Below, one piece after another: positions 1 to 7,980 of a stretch of 25,536 nt of DNA. This stretch comes from UBA4615 sp046046245. GTDB lineage: Bacteria > Pseudomonadota > Gammaproteobacteria > Burkholderiales > Burkholderiaceae_E. Numbering within the stretch: position 1 is the stretch's first letter; each line of letters starts with the position of its first letter. The position numbers and the translations under genes are program-made. The notes beneath the pieces are model-generated. The model did not search any database. It worked only from the letters and a program-made list of their open reading frames with translations, and was not told the DNA's origin. The stretch spans positions 1 through 25,536 of the forward strand of contig JBJOKE010000043.1 in the NCBI GenBank assembly GCA_046046245.1. Direction: 5' to 3'.

Positions 1-804
1 AAAAGCCTCGCGCAGCAGCGTGGGCAGCAGCGCCCGGCCGAGGGTGTCAACCACCCCGACAATCAGGCTGCCAACCAGCGCGCCCCGGATCGAGCCGATT
101 CCACCGATGACGATGACCACGAAGGCGAGGATCAGGATGCTCTCGCCCATGCCGACCTGGACGGCGAGCAGCGGCCCGAGCATCGCGCCGGCCACCGCGC
201 ACAGCGCCGCGCCGATGCCGAACACCGCGGTGAAGAGCCGCTCGATGTTCACGCCCATCGCGCGTGCCATCTCGCGGTTCGACGCGCCGGCGCGCACCAG
301 CGCCCCCATCCGGGTCTTCGTGACCAGCAGGTAGAGCACGATCGCGAGCGCGAGGCCCACCGCGATGATCAGCAGCCGGTAGGCCGGGTAATGGAGGCCG
401 GGCAGCAGTTCCACCGGACCCGACAGCGCGGGCGGCGCCGACAGCGGCAGGTCGCCGCCCCAGATCATCCGCACGCCCTCGTTGATGATCAGGATCAGCG
501 CGAAGGTGGCGAGCACCTGCGACAGGTGGTCGCGCGCGTAGAGCGAGCGCAGCAGCGTGGACTCGAGCGCCATCCCGAAGACCGCGGTGGCCGGCACGGC
601 GAGCAGCACGCCGGCGACGAACGAGCCGGTGAGCTGGACGAACCACGCGGCGAGGAACGCGCCCACCATGTACAGCGAGCCGTGCGCGAGGTTGATCATG
701 TCCATGATCCCGAACACCAGCGTGAGGCCGGCGGCGAGCAGGAACAGCATCAGGCCGAACTGCAGGCCGTTCAGGGACTGTTCCAGGAGGAGGAGACCGG
801 ACAT
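1..804 (-). CDS. Branched-chain amino acid-type ABC transporter permease (LivH family), partial
   Basis: Inner-membrane permease of the LivH family, which forms the translocation path of ABC importers for leucine/isoleucine/valine and related substrates. The frame opens with ATG at 804-802 and runs off the left edge, so 268 residues are visible against about 290-310 expected; only the C-terminus is missing. The N-terminal hydrophobic segment is followed by the family hallmark GIMDMINLAHGSLYMVGAF. Several further membrane segments follow, then the cytoplasmic loop RAGASNREMARAMGVN (the likely contact with the ATPase) and the late glycine-rich stretch GGIGSIRGALVGSL. No good Shine-Dalgarno precedes the ATG. 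It lies 165 bp downstream of the binding-protein gene on the same strand; LivM and the two ATPases are presumably beyond the left edge. The substrate cannot be fixed from sequence, since relatives also carry urea, amides or aromatic acids. Confidence 0.93.
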   Translation of the reverse strand, partial: MSGLLLLEQSLNGLQFGLMLFLLAAGLTLVFGIMDMINLAHGSLYMVGAFLAAWFVQLTGSFVAGVLLAVPATAVFGMALESTLLRSLYARDHLSQVLATFALILIINEGVRMIWGGDLPLSAPPALSGPVELLPGLHYPAYRLLIIAVGLALAIVLYLLVTKTRMGALVRAGASNREMARAMGVNIERLFTAVFGIGAALCAVAGAMLGPLLAVQVGMGESILILAFVVIVIGGIGSIRGALVGSLIVGVVDTLGRALLPTLLREAF

Positions 805-820
805 GGGTCGCTCGGAGAAA

Positions 821-834
821 CTTTAGACCTAAAG
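821..834. promoter_or_regulatory. AT-rich inverted repeat upstream of the LivH-type gene
   Basis: CTTTAGACCTAAAG: two 6-bp arms (CTTTAG/CTAAAG) separated by AC, 17-30 bp before the permease ATG on the minus strand. It stands out as AT-rich in very GC-rich surroundings. It could be an operator or part of an internal promoter. No regulator gene lies next to it, so its role is only inferred. Confidence 0.35.
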
Positions 835-866
835 CATCCAGCGGCGATGATAGCCGGAAACGACGC

Positions 867-890
867 GGCGCGCGGGAAACCCCGCGCGCC
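867..890 (-). terminator. Strong intercistronic hairpin between the binding-protein and permease genes
   Basis: A perfect 10-bp stem (GGCGCGCGGG / CCCGCGCGCC) with a 4-nt loop AAAC lies about 80 bp after the binding-protein stop. Read on the minus strand it is not followed by a T-tract, so it is more likely an attenuating or mRNA-stabilising hairpin than a full terminator. Such structures are common after binding-protein genes, which need more copies than the permease. Confidence 0.5.
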
Positions 891-969
891 GCCCGGTCGC
901 GCCGCAGGCCGCGCAGCGCGGCCCTCGGGGCGGATCCGGCAGGTGGCCGGCGACCGCCCCGGCGCCCCG

Positions 970-2154
970 TCACTTCATCGCGCAGTCCTGCACGTACGCG
1001 TCGCCGTGGTTCCTGAAGATCGGCTCGCCCAGCACCTTGTTCACCAGCCGGCCCTGCCCGTCCTTGCCGACCACGCGCAGGTAGTAGTTCTGGATCGGGT
1101 ACTGGTTGGTGTTGAACCTGAAGTCGCCGCGAACCGACTGGAACTTCGCCGCCTTCAGCGCGCGGCGCACCGCGTCCTTGTCGTCGAGCTTGCCCTTGAC
1201 CTCGCGGACGGCCGAGTCGATCAGCATCGCCGCATCGTAGCCCTGCGAGGCGTAGACGCTCGGCAGGCGCTTGTACTCCTTCTCGAACTCGGCGACGAAC
1301 TTCTTGTTGGCCGCGTTCGGCAGCTCGAGCGCCCAGTGCGCGGTGTCGAAGGTGCCGAGCATCGCGTCGCCCACCGAGCGGATGATGTCCTGGTCCGCGC
1401 CGAAGCCCGGCTGCAGCAGGGTCATGTCCTTCGACAGGCCCGCGCCGACGAACTGCTTGATGAAGTTGATGCCCATGCCGCCGGGCAGGAAGGTGTAGAC
1501 CGCGTCGGGCCTGGCGGCACGGACCTCGGCGAGCTCGGCGGAGTAGTCGAGCTGGCCGAGCTTGGTGTAGACCTCGCCGGCGACCTGGCCCTTGAAGTAG
1601 CGCTTGAAGCCGGCGAGCGAGTCCTTGCCCGCCTGGTAGTTCGGCGCGATCAGGTAGACCTTCTTGAAGCCCTTCTGCGTCGCGTGCTGGCCGGCCGCCT
1701 CGTGGTAGGCGTCGTTCGGCCACGAGACCGCGAAGAAGTACGGGTTGCACTCCTTGCCGGCGAGCGGCGAGGGCGCGGCGTTCGGCGAGACGTAGAAGGT
1801 CTTGCCGTCGAAGGCCTCGGGCACCGCGGCCAGCATGATGTTCGAGAACACGACGCCGGTCATGAAGTCGACCTTGTCGCGCTTGATGTTCTTCTCGAAC
1901 AGCTGCTTGGCGACGTCGGGCTTGAACTGGTCGTCGGCGACCAGCACGTCGGCCGGCAGGCCGCCGAGCTTGCCGCCGTTGAGCTTCACCGCGAGCAGGA
2001 AGGCGTCGCGGATGTCGACGCCGAGCGCGGCCGACGGGCCGGACAGCGTGGAGACGAAGCCGACCTTGACCTTGTCGGCGGCCGAGGCCGGCGCGGCGAG
2101 CGCGAGACCGGCGGCGAGGACGGCGGCGAGGGTGCTGCTCGAGGCGAAGCGCAT
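970..2154 (-). CDS. ABC transporter substrate-binding protein (LivK family)
   Basis: Periplasmic binding protein of the Leu/Ile/Val type (Peripla_BP_6 fold) that captures the ligand and delivers it to the membrane complex. The protein has 394 residues, typical for the family. It starts with a Sec signal peptide (basic MRFASSS, hydrophobic AAVLAAGLALA, cleavage after APASA-A at about residue 25). The mature part opens with VKVGFVSTLSGPSAALGVD, the usual first strand and ligand-loop pattern. Further family-like stretches are GGKLGG...VLVADDQFKP and the hinge-region YTFLPGGMGINF. The start ATG (2154-2152) is preceded by CAGGAG at good spacing. It is the first gene of a unit continuing into the LivH-type permease and is divergent from the beta-oxidation pair. 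The ligand is unknown; an aromatic or branched-chain acid is as possible as an amino acid. Confidence 0.93.
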   Translation of the reverse strand: MRFASSSTLAAVLAAGLALAAPASAADKVKVGFVSTLSGPSAALGVDIRDAFLLAVKLNGGKLGGLPADVLVADDQFKPDVAKQLFEKNIKRDKVDFMTGVVFSNIMLAAVPEAFDGKTFYVSPNAAPSPLAGKECNPYFFAVSWPNDAYHEAAGQHATQKGFKKVYLIAPNYQAGKDSLAGFKRYFKGQVAGEVYTKLGQLDYSAELAEVRAARPDAVYTFLPGGMGINFIKQFVGAGLSKDMTLLQPGFGADQDIIRSVGDAMLGTFDTAHWALELPNAANKKFVAEFEKEYKRLPSVYASQGYDAAMLIDSAVREVKGKLDDKDAVRRALKAAKFQSVRGDFRFNTNQYPIQNYYLRVVGKDGQGRLVNKVLGEPIFRNHGDAYVQDCAMK

Positions 2155-2200
2155 CGCGGACTCCTGGGGTCGCTGCGGCCCGGCGGCCGCGAAGGCGCCG

Positions 2201-2206
2201 ATTATG
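2201..2206 (-). promoter_or_regulatory. Putative -10 element for the LivK-type gene
   Basis: On the minus strand CATAAT (5/6 to TATAAT) lies about 47 bp before the ATG, giving a predicted leader of roughly 40 nt that includes the CAGGAG ribosome site. No good -35 is visible, so an activator or a weak promoter is possible. Confidence 0.4.
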
Positions 2207-2309
2207 CAGCGGCTCGGCCGCGCGGGGGAGACGGGGAGGGGCCGCGCGGGGACACGGGGCGGATTCCGCGAACCGCCCGACGCCGGGCGGCGCGGTGCCG
2301 CCCCGGGCC

Positions 2310-2315
2310 TATGAT
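2310..2315 (+). promoter_or_regulatory. Putative -10 element for the beta-oxidation pair
   Basis: TATGAT (5/6 to consensus) lies 52 bp before the hydratase/dehydrogenase ATG, about 105 bp from the divergent minus-strand -10. No convincing -35 is seen. The shared 213-bp intergenic region could allow joint control of uptake and degradation genes. Confidence 0.4.
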
Positions 2316-2367
2316 CGCCCCGGACGCGTTGCGCCGGACCCGGCGCATGCGCAGGGAGACCGCGACG

Positions 2368-4464
2368 ATGACCGCCACCGCCCGCCTGATCCGCCACGAC
2401 GACGTCGGCGTGATCGAGCTCGACAACCCGCCCGTGAACGCGCTCGCCCTCGGGCTGCGGCAGGGCTTCGAGGCGAGCCTCGACGCGGCGCTGGCCGATC
2501 CGTCGATCGTCGCGATCGTGCTCGCCGGCGCGGGGCGGATGTTCTGCGGCGGCGCCGACCTGCGCGAGTTCAACACGCCCGCGGCTGCGCAGCCGCCCTT
2601 CACCACCGACCTGCGCGCGCGGATGGAACGCTCGGCCAAGCCGATCGTCGCCGCGATCCATGGCAGCGCGCTGGGCGGAGGCCTGGAGATGGCGCTCGCC
2701 TGCCATTACCGCGTGGTCGCCGGCGGCACGCAGCTCGGGCTGCCCGAGGTCAGGCGCGGGCTGCTGCCCGGCGGCGGCGGCACGCAGCGGCTGCCGCGGC
2801 TGGTCGGCGTGAAGGCCGCGGCGCGGATGATCGTCACGGGCGAGTCGGTCGACGCGGTCCGCGGCCGGGAGATCGGCCTGGTCGACGCGGTGGCCGACGG
2901 CGACGTGCGCACGGCCGCGATCGCCTTCGCGCGCGAGGCCGCGGCCCGCGGCGGCACCCATCCGGTCGCCTCGAAGCGCGACGCCCGGCTCGACGACGCC
3001 GACGCGTTCTTCGCGTCCGAGCGCGAGCGCGCGAGGAAGGAGGCGAAAGGCCTGGAGGCGCCGCTCGAGTGCCTGGCCTGCGTCGAGGCGGCGACCCGGC
3101 TGCCGTTCGAGGAGGGGCTCGCCTTCGAGCGCGCGCGCTTCCGCGTGCTGGTCGAGGGCACGCAGTCGAAGGCGCTGCGCCACCTGTTCTTCGCCGAGCG
3201 CGCGGCCGCGCGGCTCCCCGGCATCGCGGAGGACCTGCCGACCCGGCCGATCCGCACGGTCGGCGTGATCGGCGCCGGCACGATGGGCGGCGGCATCGCG
3301 ATGACCGTCGCGAACGCCGGGCTCGCGGTCGTGCAGCTCGAGACCTCGCAGGCCGCGCTCGACAGGGGGCGCGCGACGATGATCCGGAACTGGGCGGCGA
3401 GCGTCGAGAAGGGCAGGCTGTCGCAGGCCGAGATGGACGCGCGCCTCGCGCGCGTCGTCCCCACGCTGCGCCACGAGGACCTCGCCGAGGTCGACCTGGT
3501 GATCGAGGCCGTCTTCGAGGACATGGCGGTCAAGAAGGAGGTCTTCGCGAGGCTCGACGCGGTGCTCAAGCCCGGCGCGATCCTCGCGTCGAACACCTCG
3601 CGACTGGACATCGACGAGATCGCGCGGTCCACGTCGCGTCCGGCCGACGTGATCGGCCTGCACTACTTCTCGCCGGCCAACGTGATGCGCCTGCTGGAGG
3701 TGGTCCGCGGCCGCGAGACCGCACCCGACGTGATCGCGACCTCGATGGCCTTCGGCCGCGCGACCGCGAAGCTGCCGGTGCTGGTCGGCAACTGCGACGG
3801 CTTCGTCGGCAACCGGATGCTGTCGGCCTACGTCCGCGAGGCCGGCTTCCTGCTCGAGGAAGGCGCGAGCCCCGCGCAGGTCGACGGCGCGCTGCAGCGC
3901 TTCGGTCTGGCGATGGGTCCGTTCAGGATGGGCGACCTCGCCGGGCTCGACATCGGCTGGGCCGGCCGCAAGCGGCAGGCCGCGACGCGGCCGAAGCACC
4001 TGCGCTACAGCCGCGTGGCCGACGCGATCTGCGAGCTCGGCCGCTTCGGCCAGAAGACCGGTTCCGGCTGGTACCGCTACGAGCCGGGCAGCCGCACGCC
4101 CCTCCCCGATCCGGAGGTCGACGCGATCATCGCGCGCTGCGCGGCCGAGGCCGGCATCGCGCGGCGCACGATCGCCGACCAGGAGATCGTCGAGCGCACG
4201 ATGTACGCGCTGGCCAACGAGGGCGCGAAGATCCTCGCCGAGGGCATCGCGGCGCGCGCCTCCGACATCGACCTGGTCTACGTCAACGGTTACGGCTACC
4301 CCGCGTGGCGGGGCGGCCCGATGTTCTACGCCGACACCGTCGGCCTTCGCGAGGTGGCCGACCGGGTCCTCGCGTTCCACGCGCAGCAGGGCGGCTGGTG
4401 GACGCCGGCGCCGCTGCTGCTCCAGCTGGCCGACGCCGGCCGCAGCTTCAACTCGAAGGAGTGA
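2368..4464 (+). CDS. Bifunctional enoyl-CoA hydratase / 3-hydroxyacyl-CoA dehydrogenase (FadB/FadJ-like)
   Basis: Catalyses the second and third steps of beta-oxidation: hydration of trans-2-enoyl-CoA and NAD-dependent oxidation of the 3-hydroxyacyl-CoA. It has 698 residues. The N-terminal crotonase domain (about 1-200) has the oxyanion-hole stretch GSALGGGLE and the two expected catalytic glutamates, E107 and E127 (LPEV). The dehydrogenase NAD fold begins near 295 with GAGTMGGG (301-308), followed by SNTS (407-410) and the catalytic-type histidine H431 in HYFSP. The C-terminal helical domains carry GNCDGFVGNR. The start at 2368 has GGAGA 8 bp upstream, and its protein aligns from the first crotonase strand; an ATG at 2311 would add an arginine-rich tail without support. 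The thiolase gene follows after 5 bp. Chain length and pathway (fatty, branched or aromatic acyl-CoA) are not determined. Confidence 0.96.
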   Translation: MTATARLIRHDDVGVIELDNPPVNALALGLRQGFEASLDAALADPSIVAIVLAGAGRMFCGGADLREFNTPAAAQPPFTTDLRARMERSAKPIVAAIHGSALGGGLEMALACHYRVVAGGTQLGLPEVRRGLLPGGGGTQRLPRLVGVKAAARMIVTGESVDAVRGREIGLVDAVADGDVRTAAIAFAREAAARGGTHPVASKRDARLDDADAFFASERERARKEAKGLEAPLECLACVEAATRLPFEEGLAFERARFRVLVEGTQSKALRHLFFAERAAARLPGIAEDLPTRPIRTVGVIGAGTMGGGIAMTVANAGLAVVQLETSQAALDRGRATMIRNWAASVEKGRLSQAEMDARLARVVPTLRHEDLAEVDLVIEAVFEDMAVKKEVFARLDAVLKPGAILASNTSRLDIDEIARSTSRPADVIGLHYFSPANVMRLLEVVRGRETAPDVIATSMAFGRATAKLPVLVGNCDGFVGNRMLSAYVREAGFLLEEGASPAQVDGALQRFGLAMGPFRMGDLAGLDIGWAGRKRQAATRPKHLRYSRVADAICELGRFGQKTGSGWYRYEPGSRTPLPDPEVDAIIARCAAEAGIARRTIADQEIVERTMYALANEGAKILAEGIAARASDIDLVYVNGYGYPAWRGGPMFYADTVGLREVADRVLAFHAQQGGWWTPAPLLLQLADAGRSFNSKE

Positions 4465-4469
4465 TCCCC

Positions 4470-5651
4470 ATGGCCGACGCCGTCATCGTCTCCACCGCCC
4501 GCACGCCGATCGGCAAGGCCTATCGCGGGGCGTTCAACCACACCTCCGGACCCACGCTGGGCGCGCACGTGATCTCGCACGCGGTGAAGCGCGCGGGCGT
4601 CGACCCGGCCGAGGTCGAGGAAGTGATCCTCGGCGTGGGCCGCCCGGAAGGCACGACCGGCGGCAACGTCGCGCGGCAGAGCGCGATCCGGGCCGGCCTG
4701 TCGGTGGGCTCGACCGGCTCGGTCATCAGCCGCGCCTGCGGCTCCGGGCTCAACGCGATCGCCGCGGCCGCGCACCGGGTGATCGTCGACCGCGTGCCGA
4801 TCGTGGTCGCGGGCGGCATGGAGTCGATCAGCCTCACGGTCAACGACCGGTCGAACACCTTCATGGCGCGCGACGAATGGGTGCTCGAGCACAAGCCGTC
4901 GCTGTACCACACGATGATCCAGACCGCCGAGACGGTCGCGAAGCGCTACGGCGTCCCGCGCGAGGCGCAGGACGAGTACGGCGCGCGCAGCCAGCAGAAG
5001 GTCGCGGCGGCGCTCGCCGCGGGTCGGCTGGACGCCGAGGTCGTGCCCCTGACCACGATGAAGTCGGAGACGAACAAGGAGACCGGCGAGACGCTGCTGC
5101 GCGAGGTGACGCTGGCGCACGACGAGGGCATCCGCGGAGACACCACCGTCGAGGGCATCGCCAAGCTCAAGCCGGTGATGGAGGGCGGCTGCATCACCGC
5201 CGGCAACGCGAGCCAGCTCTCGGACGGCGCGTCGGCCTGCGTGGTGATGGACGCGACGCTCGCGCAGAAGCGCGGCCTGCAGCCGCTCGGGATCTTCCGC
5301 GGCTTCGCGACCGCGGGCTGCGAGCCCGACGAGATGGGCATCGGCCCGGTCTTCGCGGTGCCGCGGCTGCTCGAGCGCGCCGGGCTGAAGGTCGGCGACA
5401 TCGGGCTGTGGGAGCTGAACGAGGCATTCGGGGTCCAGGTGCTCTACTGCCGGGACCGGCTGGGCATTCCCGACGAGCGCCTCAACGTCGACGGCGGCGG
5501 CATCGCGGTCGGCCATCCGTTCGGCATGTCGGGCGCGCGTCTGGTCGGCCACGCGCTGATCGAGGGCAAGCGCCGCGGCGTGAAGTACGTGGTGGTGACG
5601 ATGTGCATCGCCGGCGGGATGGGGGCGGCAGGGCTGTTCGAGGTGGCCTGA
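4470..5651 (+). CDS. Acetyl-CoA C-acyltransferase (thiolase family)
   Basis: Thiolase that cleaves 3-ketoacyl-CoA with CoA to acetyl-CoA and a shortened acyl-CoA. It has 393 residues, the standard family length. The acyl-accepting cysteine is C90 (ISRACGSGLNA). The other catalytic residues are H349 (GHPFGMSGAR) and C379 in MCIAGGMGAAG, with the intermediate NEAF motif also present; positions match classical biosynthetic/degradative thiolases within one residue. AAGGAG overlapping the end of the upstream gene provides the ribosome site, so the two genes are almost certainly co-transcribed and translationally coupled. Whether it prefers acetoacetyl-CoA or longer 3-ketoacyl-CoA cannot be read from sequence; its pairing with the hydratase/dehydrogenase favours a degradative role. 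Confidence 0.96.
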   Translation: MADAVIVSTARTPIGKAYRGAFNHTSGPTLGAHVISHAVKRAGVDPAEVEEVILGVGRPEGTTGGNVARQSAIRAGLSVGSTGSVISRACGSGLNAIAAAAHRVIVDRVPIVVAGGMESISLTVNDRSNTFMARDEWVLEHKPSLYHTMIQTAETVAKRYGVPREAQDEYGARSQQKVAAALAAGRLDAEVVPLTTMKSETNKETGETLLREVTLAHDEGIRGDTTVEGIAKLKPVMEGGCITAGNASQLSDGASACVVMDATLAQKRGLQPLGIFRGFATAGCEPDEMGIGPVFAVPRLLERAGLKVGDIGLWELNEAFGVQVLYCRDRLGIPDERLNVDGGGIAVGHPFGMSGARLVGHALIEGKRRGVKYVVVTMCIAGGMGAAGLFEVA

Positions 5652-5676
5652 ACGCGAGCAGGAGGTCCGGGCCGCA

Positions 5677-5723
5677 GGCCCCGGCCGCGAGGCCGCCCGC
5701 GGGCGCGGGCGCGCGCCGGGGCC
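5677..5723 (+). terminator. GC-rich hairpin after the thiolase gene
   Basis: GGCCCCGG (5677-5684) pairs perfectly with CCGGGGCC (5716-5723), and the loop contains a further palindrome GCCCGCGGGC (5695-5704). No T-tract follows, so it may be a Rho-dependent end or mRNA-protecting structure. Position, 25 bp after the stop, fits a 3' end. Confidence 0.35.
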
Positions 5724-5907
5724 GGCCACCTGACCGGATGGGCTCGGGCATGCCCCTGCCGTGACAAATCCATTAAGGCCGTGAGGAAATAAGTTTCGCG
5801 TAAGCCTGGGCATCAAGCATGGCCGCCGCGACGTCCGGCATCCCGACCGGGCGCGCCGCCCGGACGCCCCCTCGGCTCCCGGGTCCCATCATTGCGAGGA
5901 GCCCCCG

Positions 5908-7635
5908 ATGAGCGCCGCAGCGCCCCCCGTGCCTTCCGTCGACGAGCGGAAGCGACCCATGACCCGCGAGGAGAAGCGGGTCATCCTGGCCTCGTCGGCC
6001 GGAACGATCTTCGAGTGGTACGACTTCTACCTCTACGGTTCGCTCGCCGCGATCATCGGCGCGCAGTTCTTCTCGTCGTTCCCCGAGGCCACTCGGAACG
6101 TGTTCGCGCTGCTGGCCTTCGCGGCCGGCTTCCTGGTGCGACCCTTCGGCGCGCTGTTCTTCGGACGCCTGGGCGACCTCGTCGGCCGGAAGTACACCTT
6201 CCTGATGACGATCCTGATCATGGGCGTCTCGACCTTCGTGGTCGGCCTGCTGCCCGGCTACGAGACGATCGGCTGGATCGCACCGATCACGCTGATCGCG
6301 CTGCGGATGCTGCAGGGCCTGGCGCTCGGCGGCGAGTACGGCGGCGCGGTGGTCTACGTGGCCGAGCATGCGCCCAACGGCCGTCGCGGCTTCTTCACCA
6401 GCTGGATCCAGACGACCGCCACGCTCGGCCTGCTGCTGAGCCTGATGGTGATCCTCTCGGTCCGGACCATGGTCGGCGAGAAGGATTTCGCCGATTGGGG
6501 CTGGCGGATCCCGTTCCTGCTGTCGATCTTCCTGCTCGGCATCTCGCTGTGGATCCGGCTGCAGATGGAAGAGTCGCCGGCCTTCAAGAAGATGAAGTCC
6601 GAGGGCACGCAGTCGAAGGCGCCGCTGTCGGAAGCCTTCGGCAACTGGAAGAACGGCAAGTTCGCGCTGATCGCGCTGCTCGGCCTCGTCGCCGGTCAGG
6701 CGGTGGTCTGGTACACCGGCCAGTTCTACGCGCTCTTCTTCCTGCAGAGCATCCTGCGCGTCGACATGTTCTCGGCGAACGTGCTGATCGCCTGGGCGCT
6801 GATCCTCGGCACCGGCGGCTTCCTCGTCTTCGGCACGCTGTCGGACAGCATCGGCCGCAAGAAGATCATCCTCGCCGGTTGCCTGCTGGCCGCGATCACG
6901 TACTTCCCGGTGTTCAAGACGATCACCTCGCTCGCGAACCCCACGCTGCACGCCGCCCAGCAGAACACCAAGGTCACGGTGATCGCGGACCCGAGCGACT
7001 GCTCGTTCCAGTTCAATCCGACGGGCACCGCGAAGTTCACCAGTTCGTGCGACGTGACCAAGGCGCTGCTCGCGCGCAGCTCGGTCAACTACTCGGTGCA
7101 GTACGCACCGGGCACGATCCCGGCGAAGGTGAAGGTCGGCGAGACCGAGATCCAGGGCTACGAGCTGTCGAAGCTGCAGGGCGACGCGGTGAAGGCCACG
7201 CCGGCCGCGTTCACGAAGTCCGTCAACGAGGCGCTCGCCGCCGCCGGCTATCCGGCGCCCGGCAAGCCGGCCGCCGGCATCGTGAAGCTCAACCACTTCT
7301 TCGACATCTTCAACGGCCAGGCGTTCCCGCTGGTGCTGATCCTGACCTACCTGGTGATCCTGGTCACGATGGTCTACGGACCGATCGCGGCGGCGCTGGT
7401 CGAGCTGTTCCCGACCCGCATCCGCTACACCGGGATGTCGCTGCCGTATCACATCGGCAACGGCTGGTTCGGCGGCCTGATGCCGGCCACCGCGTTCGCG
7501 ATGATCGCCCAGACCGGCGACCCGTACTACGGGCTCTGGTACCCGATCGTGATCGCGCTCGGGACGCTGGTGATCGGCGCGCTGTTCGTGCCCGAGAACC
7601 ACAAGAAGGACATCTTCGCGGCCGACGCGAAGTGA
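5908..7635 (+). CDS. MHS-family MFS transporter with a large extra periplasmic loop
   Basis: Inner-membrane proton symporter of the metabolite:H+ symporter branch of the major facilitator superfamily (relatives carry ketoglutarate, proline/betaine, citrate or shikimate). TM1 contains the branch signature GTIFEWYDFYLYG. The loop 2-3 motif is GRLGDLVGRKYTF and TM4 has RMLQGLALGGEYGGA. The second half repeats GTLSDSIGRKK after TM8. The protein has 575 residues, about 120 more than usual. The excess (about 347-468) lies between TM9 and TM10, on the predicted periplasmic side. It contains two cysteines, C365 and C381, that could form a disulfide. GCGAGGAG before ATG 5908 fixes the start. The preceding 256-bp gap holds a short AT-richer stretch (5761-5800) that may carry the promoter. 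The substrate is unknown. A hairpin follows the stop. Confidence 0.92.
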   Translation: MSAAAPPVPSVDERKRPMTREEKRVILASSAGTIFEWYDFYLYGSLAAIIGAQFFSSFPEATRNVFALLAFAAGFLVRPFGALFFGRLGDLVGRKYTFLMTILIMGVSTFVVGLLPGYETIGWIAPITLIALRMLQGLALGGEYGGAVVYVAEHAPNGRRGFFTSWIQTTATLGLLLSLMVILSVRTMVGEKDFADWGWRIPFLLSIFLLGISLWIRLQMEESPAFKKMKSEGTQSKAPLSEAFGNWKNGKFALIALLGLVAGQAVVWYTGQFYALFFLQSILRVDMFSANVLIAWALILGTGGFLVFGTLSDSIGRKKIILAGCLLAAITYFPVFKTITSLANPTLHAAQQNTKVTVIADPSDCSFQFNPTGTAKFTSSCDVTKALLARSSVNYSVQYAPGTIPAKVKVGETEIQGYELSKLQGDAVKATPAAFTKSVNEALAAAGYPAPGKPAAGIVKLNHFFDIFNGQAFPLVLILTYLVILVTMVYGPIAAALVELFPTRIRYTGMSLPYHIGNGWFGGLMPATAFAMIAQTGDPYYGLWYPIVIALGTLVIGALFVPENHKKDIFAADAK

Positions 7636-7676
7636 CCGCAGCCGGCCGCGTCGGCTGACGCGGCGGGCATCGAAGG

Positions 7677-7708
7677 AGGGGGCCGGCGACGGCCCCCTTC
7701 GCATTTCC
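7677..7708 (+). terminator. Rho-independent-like terminator after the MFS gene
   Basis: Perfect 8-bp stem AGGGGGCC / GGCCCCCT with loop GGCGAC, 41 bp after the MFS stop. The downstream tail TCGCATTT is only weakly T-rich, so efficiency is uncertain. Confidence 0.6.
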
Positions 7709-7980
7709 GGCGCCCGGAATCGGGCGCGGCGCGGTCCGCGAGCGTCCCTCGCGTGCGGGGCCGGGACGCCCCGGCCCGCCGACGACCGGCGGGTGCGGCG
7801 CGCTGCGGGCGCCCCCCGGCCGGTCAATGCGTGTCGTCGATCGCACGAACTGCGGCATGGCTGCGCCTCTGTTCGATCGATTCCCCCCGTCCGTCGACCC
7901 GACAGGGCGGTCGCCTTGTCCGCTCCGGGCGCCGACCCTTAGCCTGCTGCGACCCCCACACACCCGGAACGGAGCACCGA

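Noticed and set aside
2311..2370. Upstream ATG for the hydratase/dehydrogenase
   Set aside because: It adds an Arg-rich tail, coincides with the -10-like element, and lacks the GGAGA site found before 2368.
5773..7827. Long minus-strand frame opposite the MFS gene
   Set aside because: Composition is Arg/Glu/Gln/His-rich antisense of a clear membrane protein; no start signal or motif.
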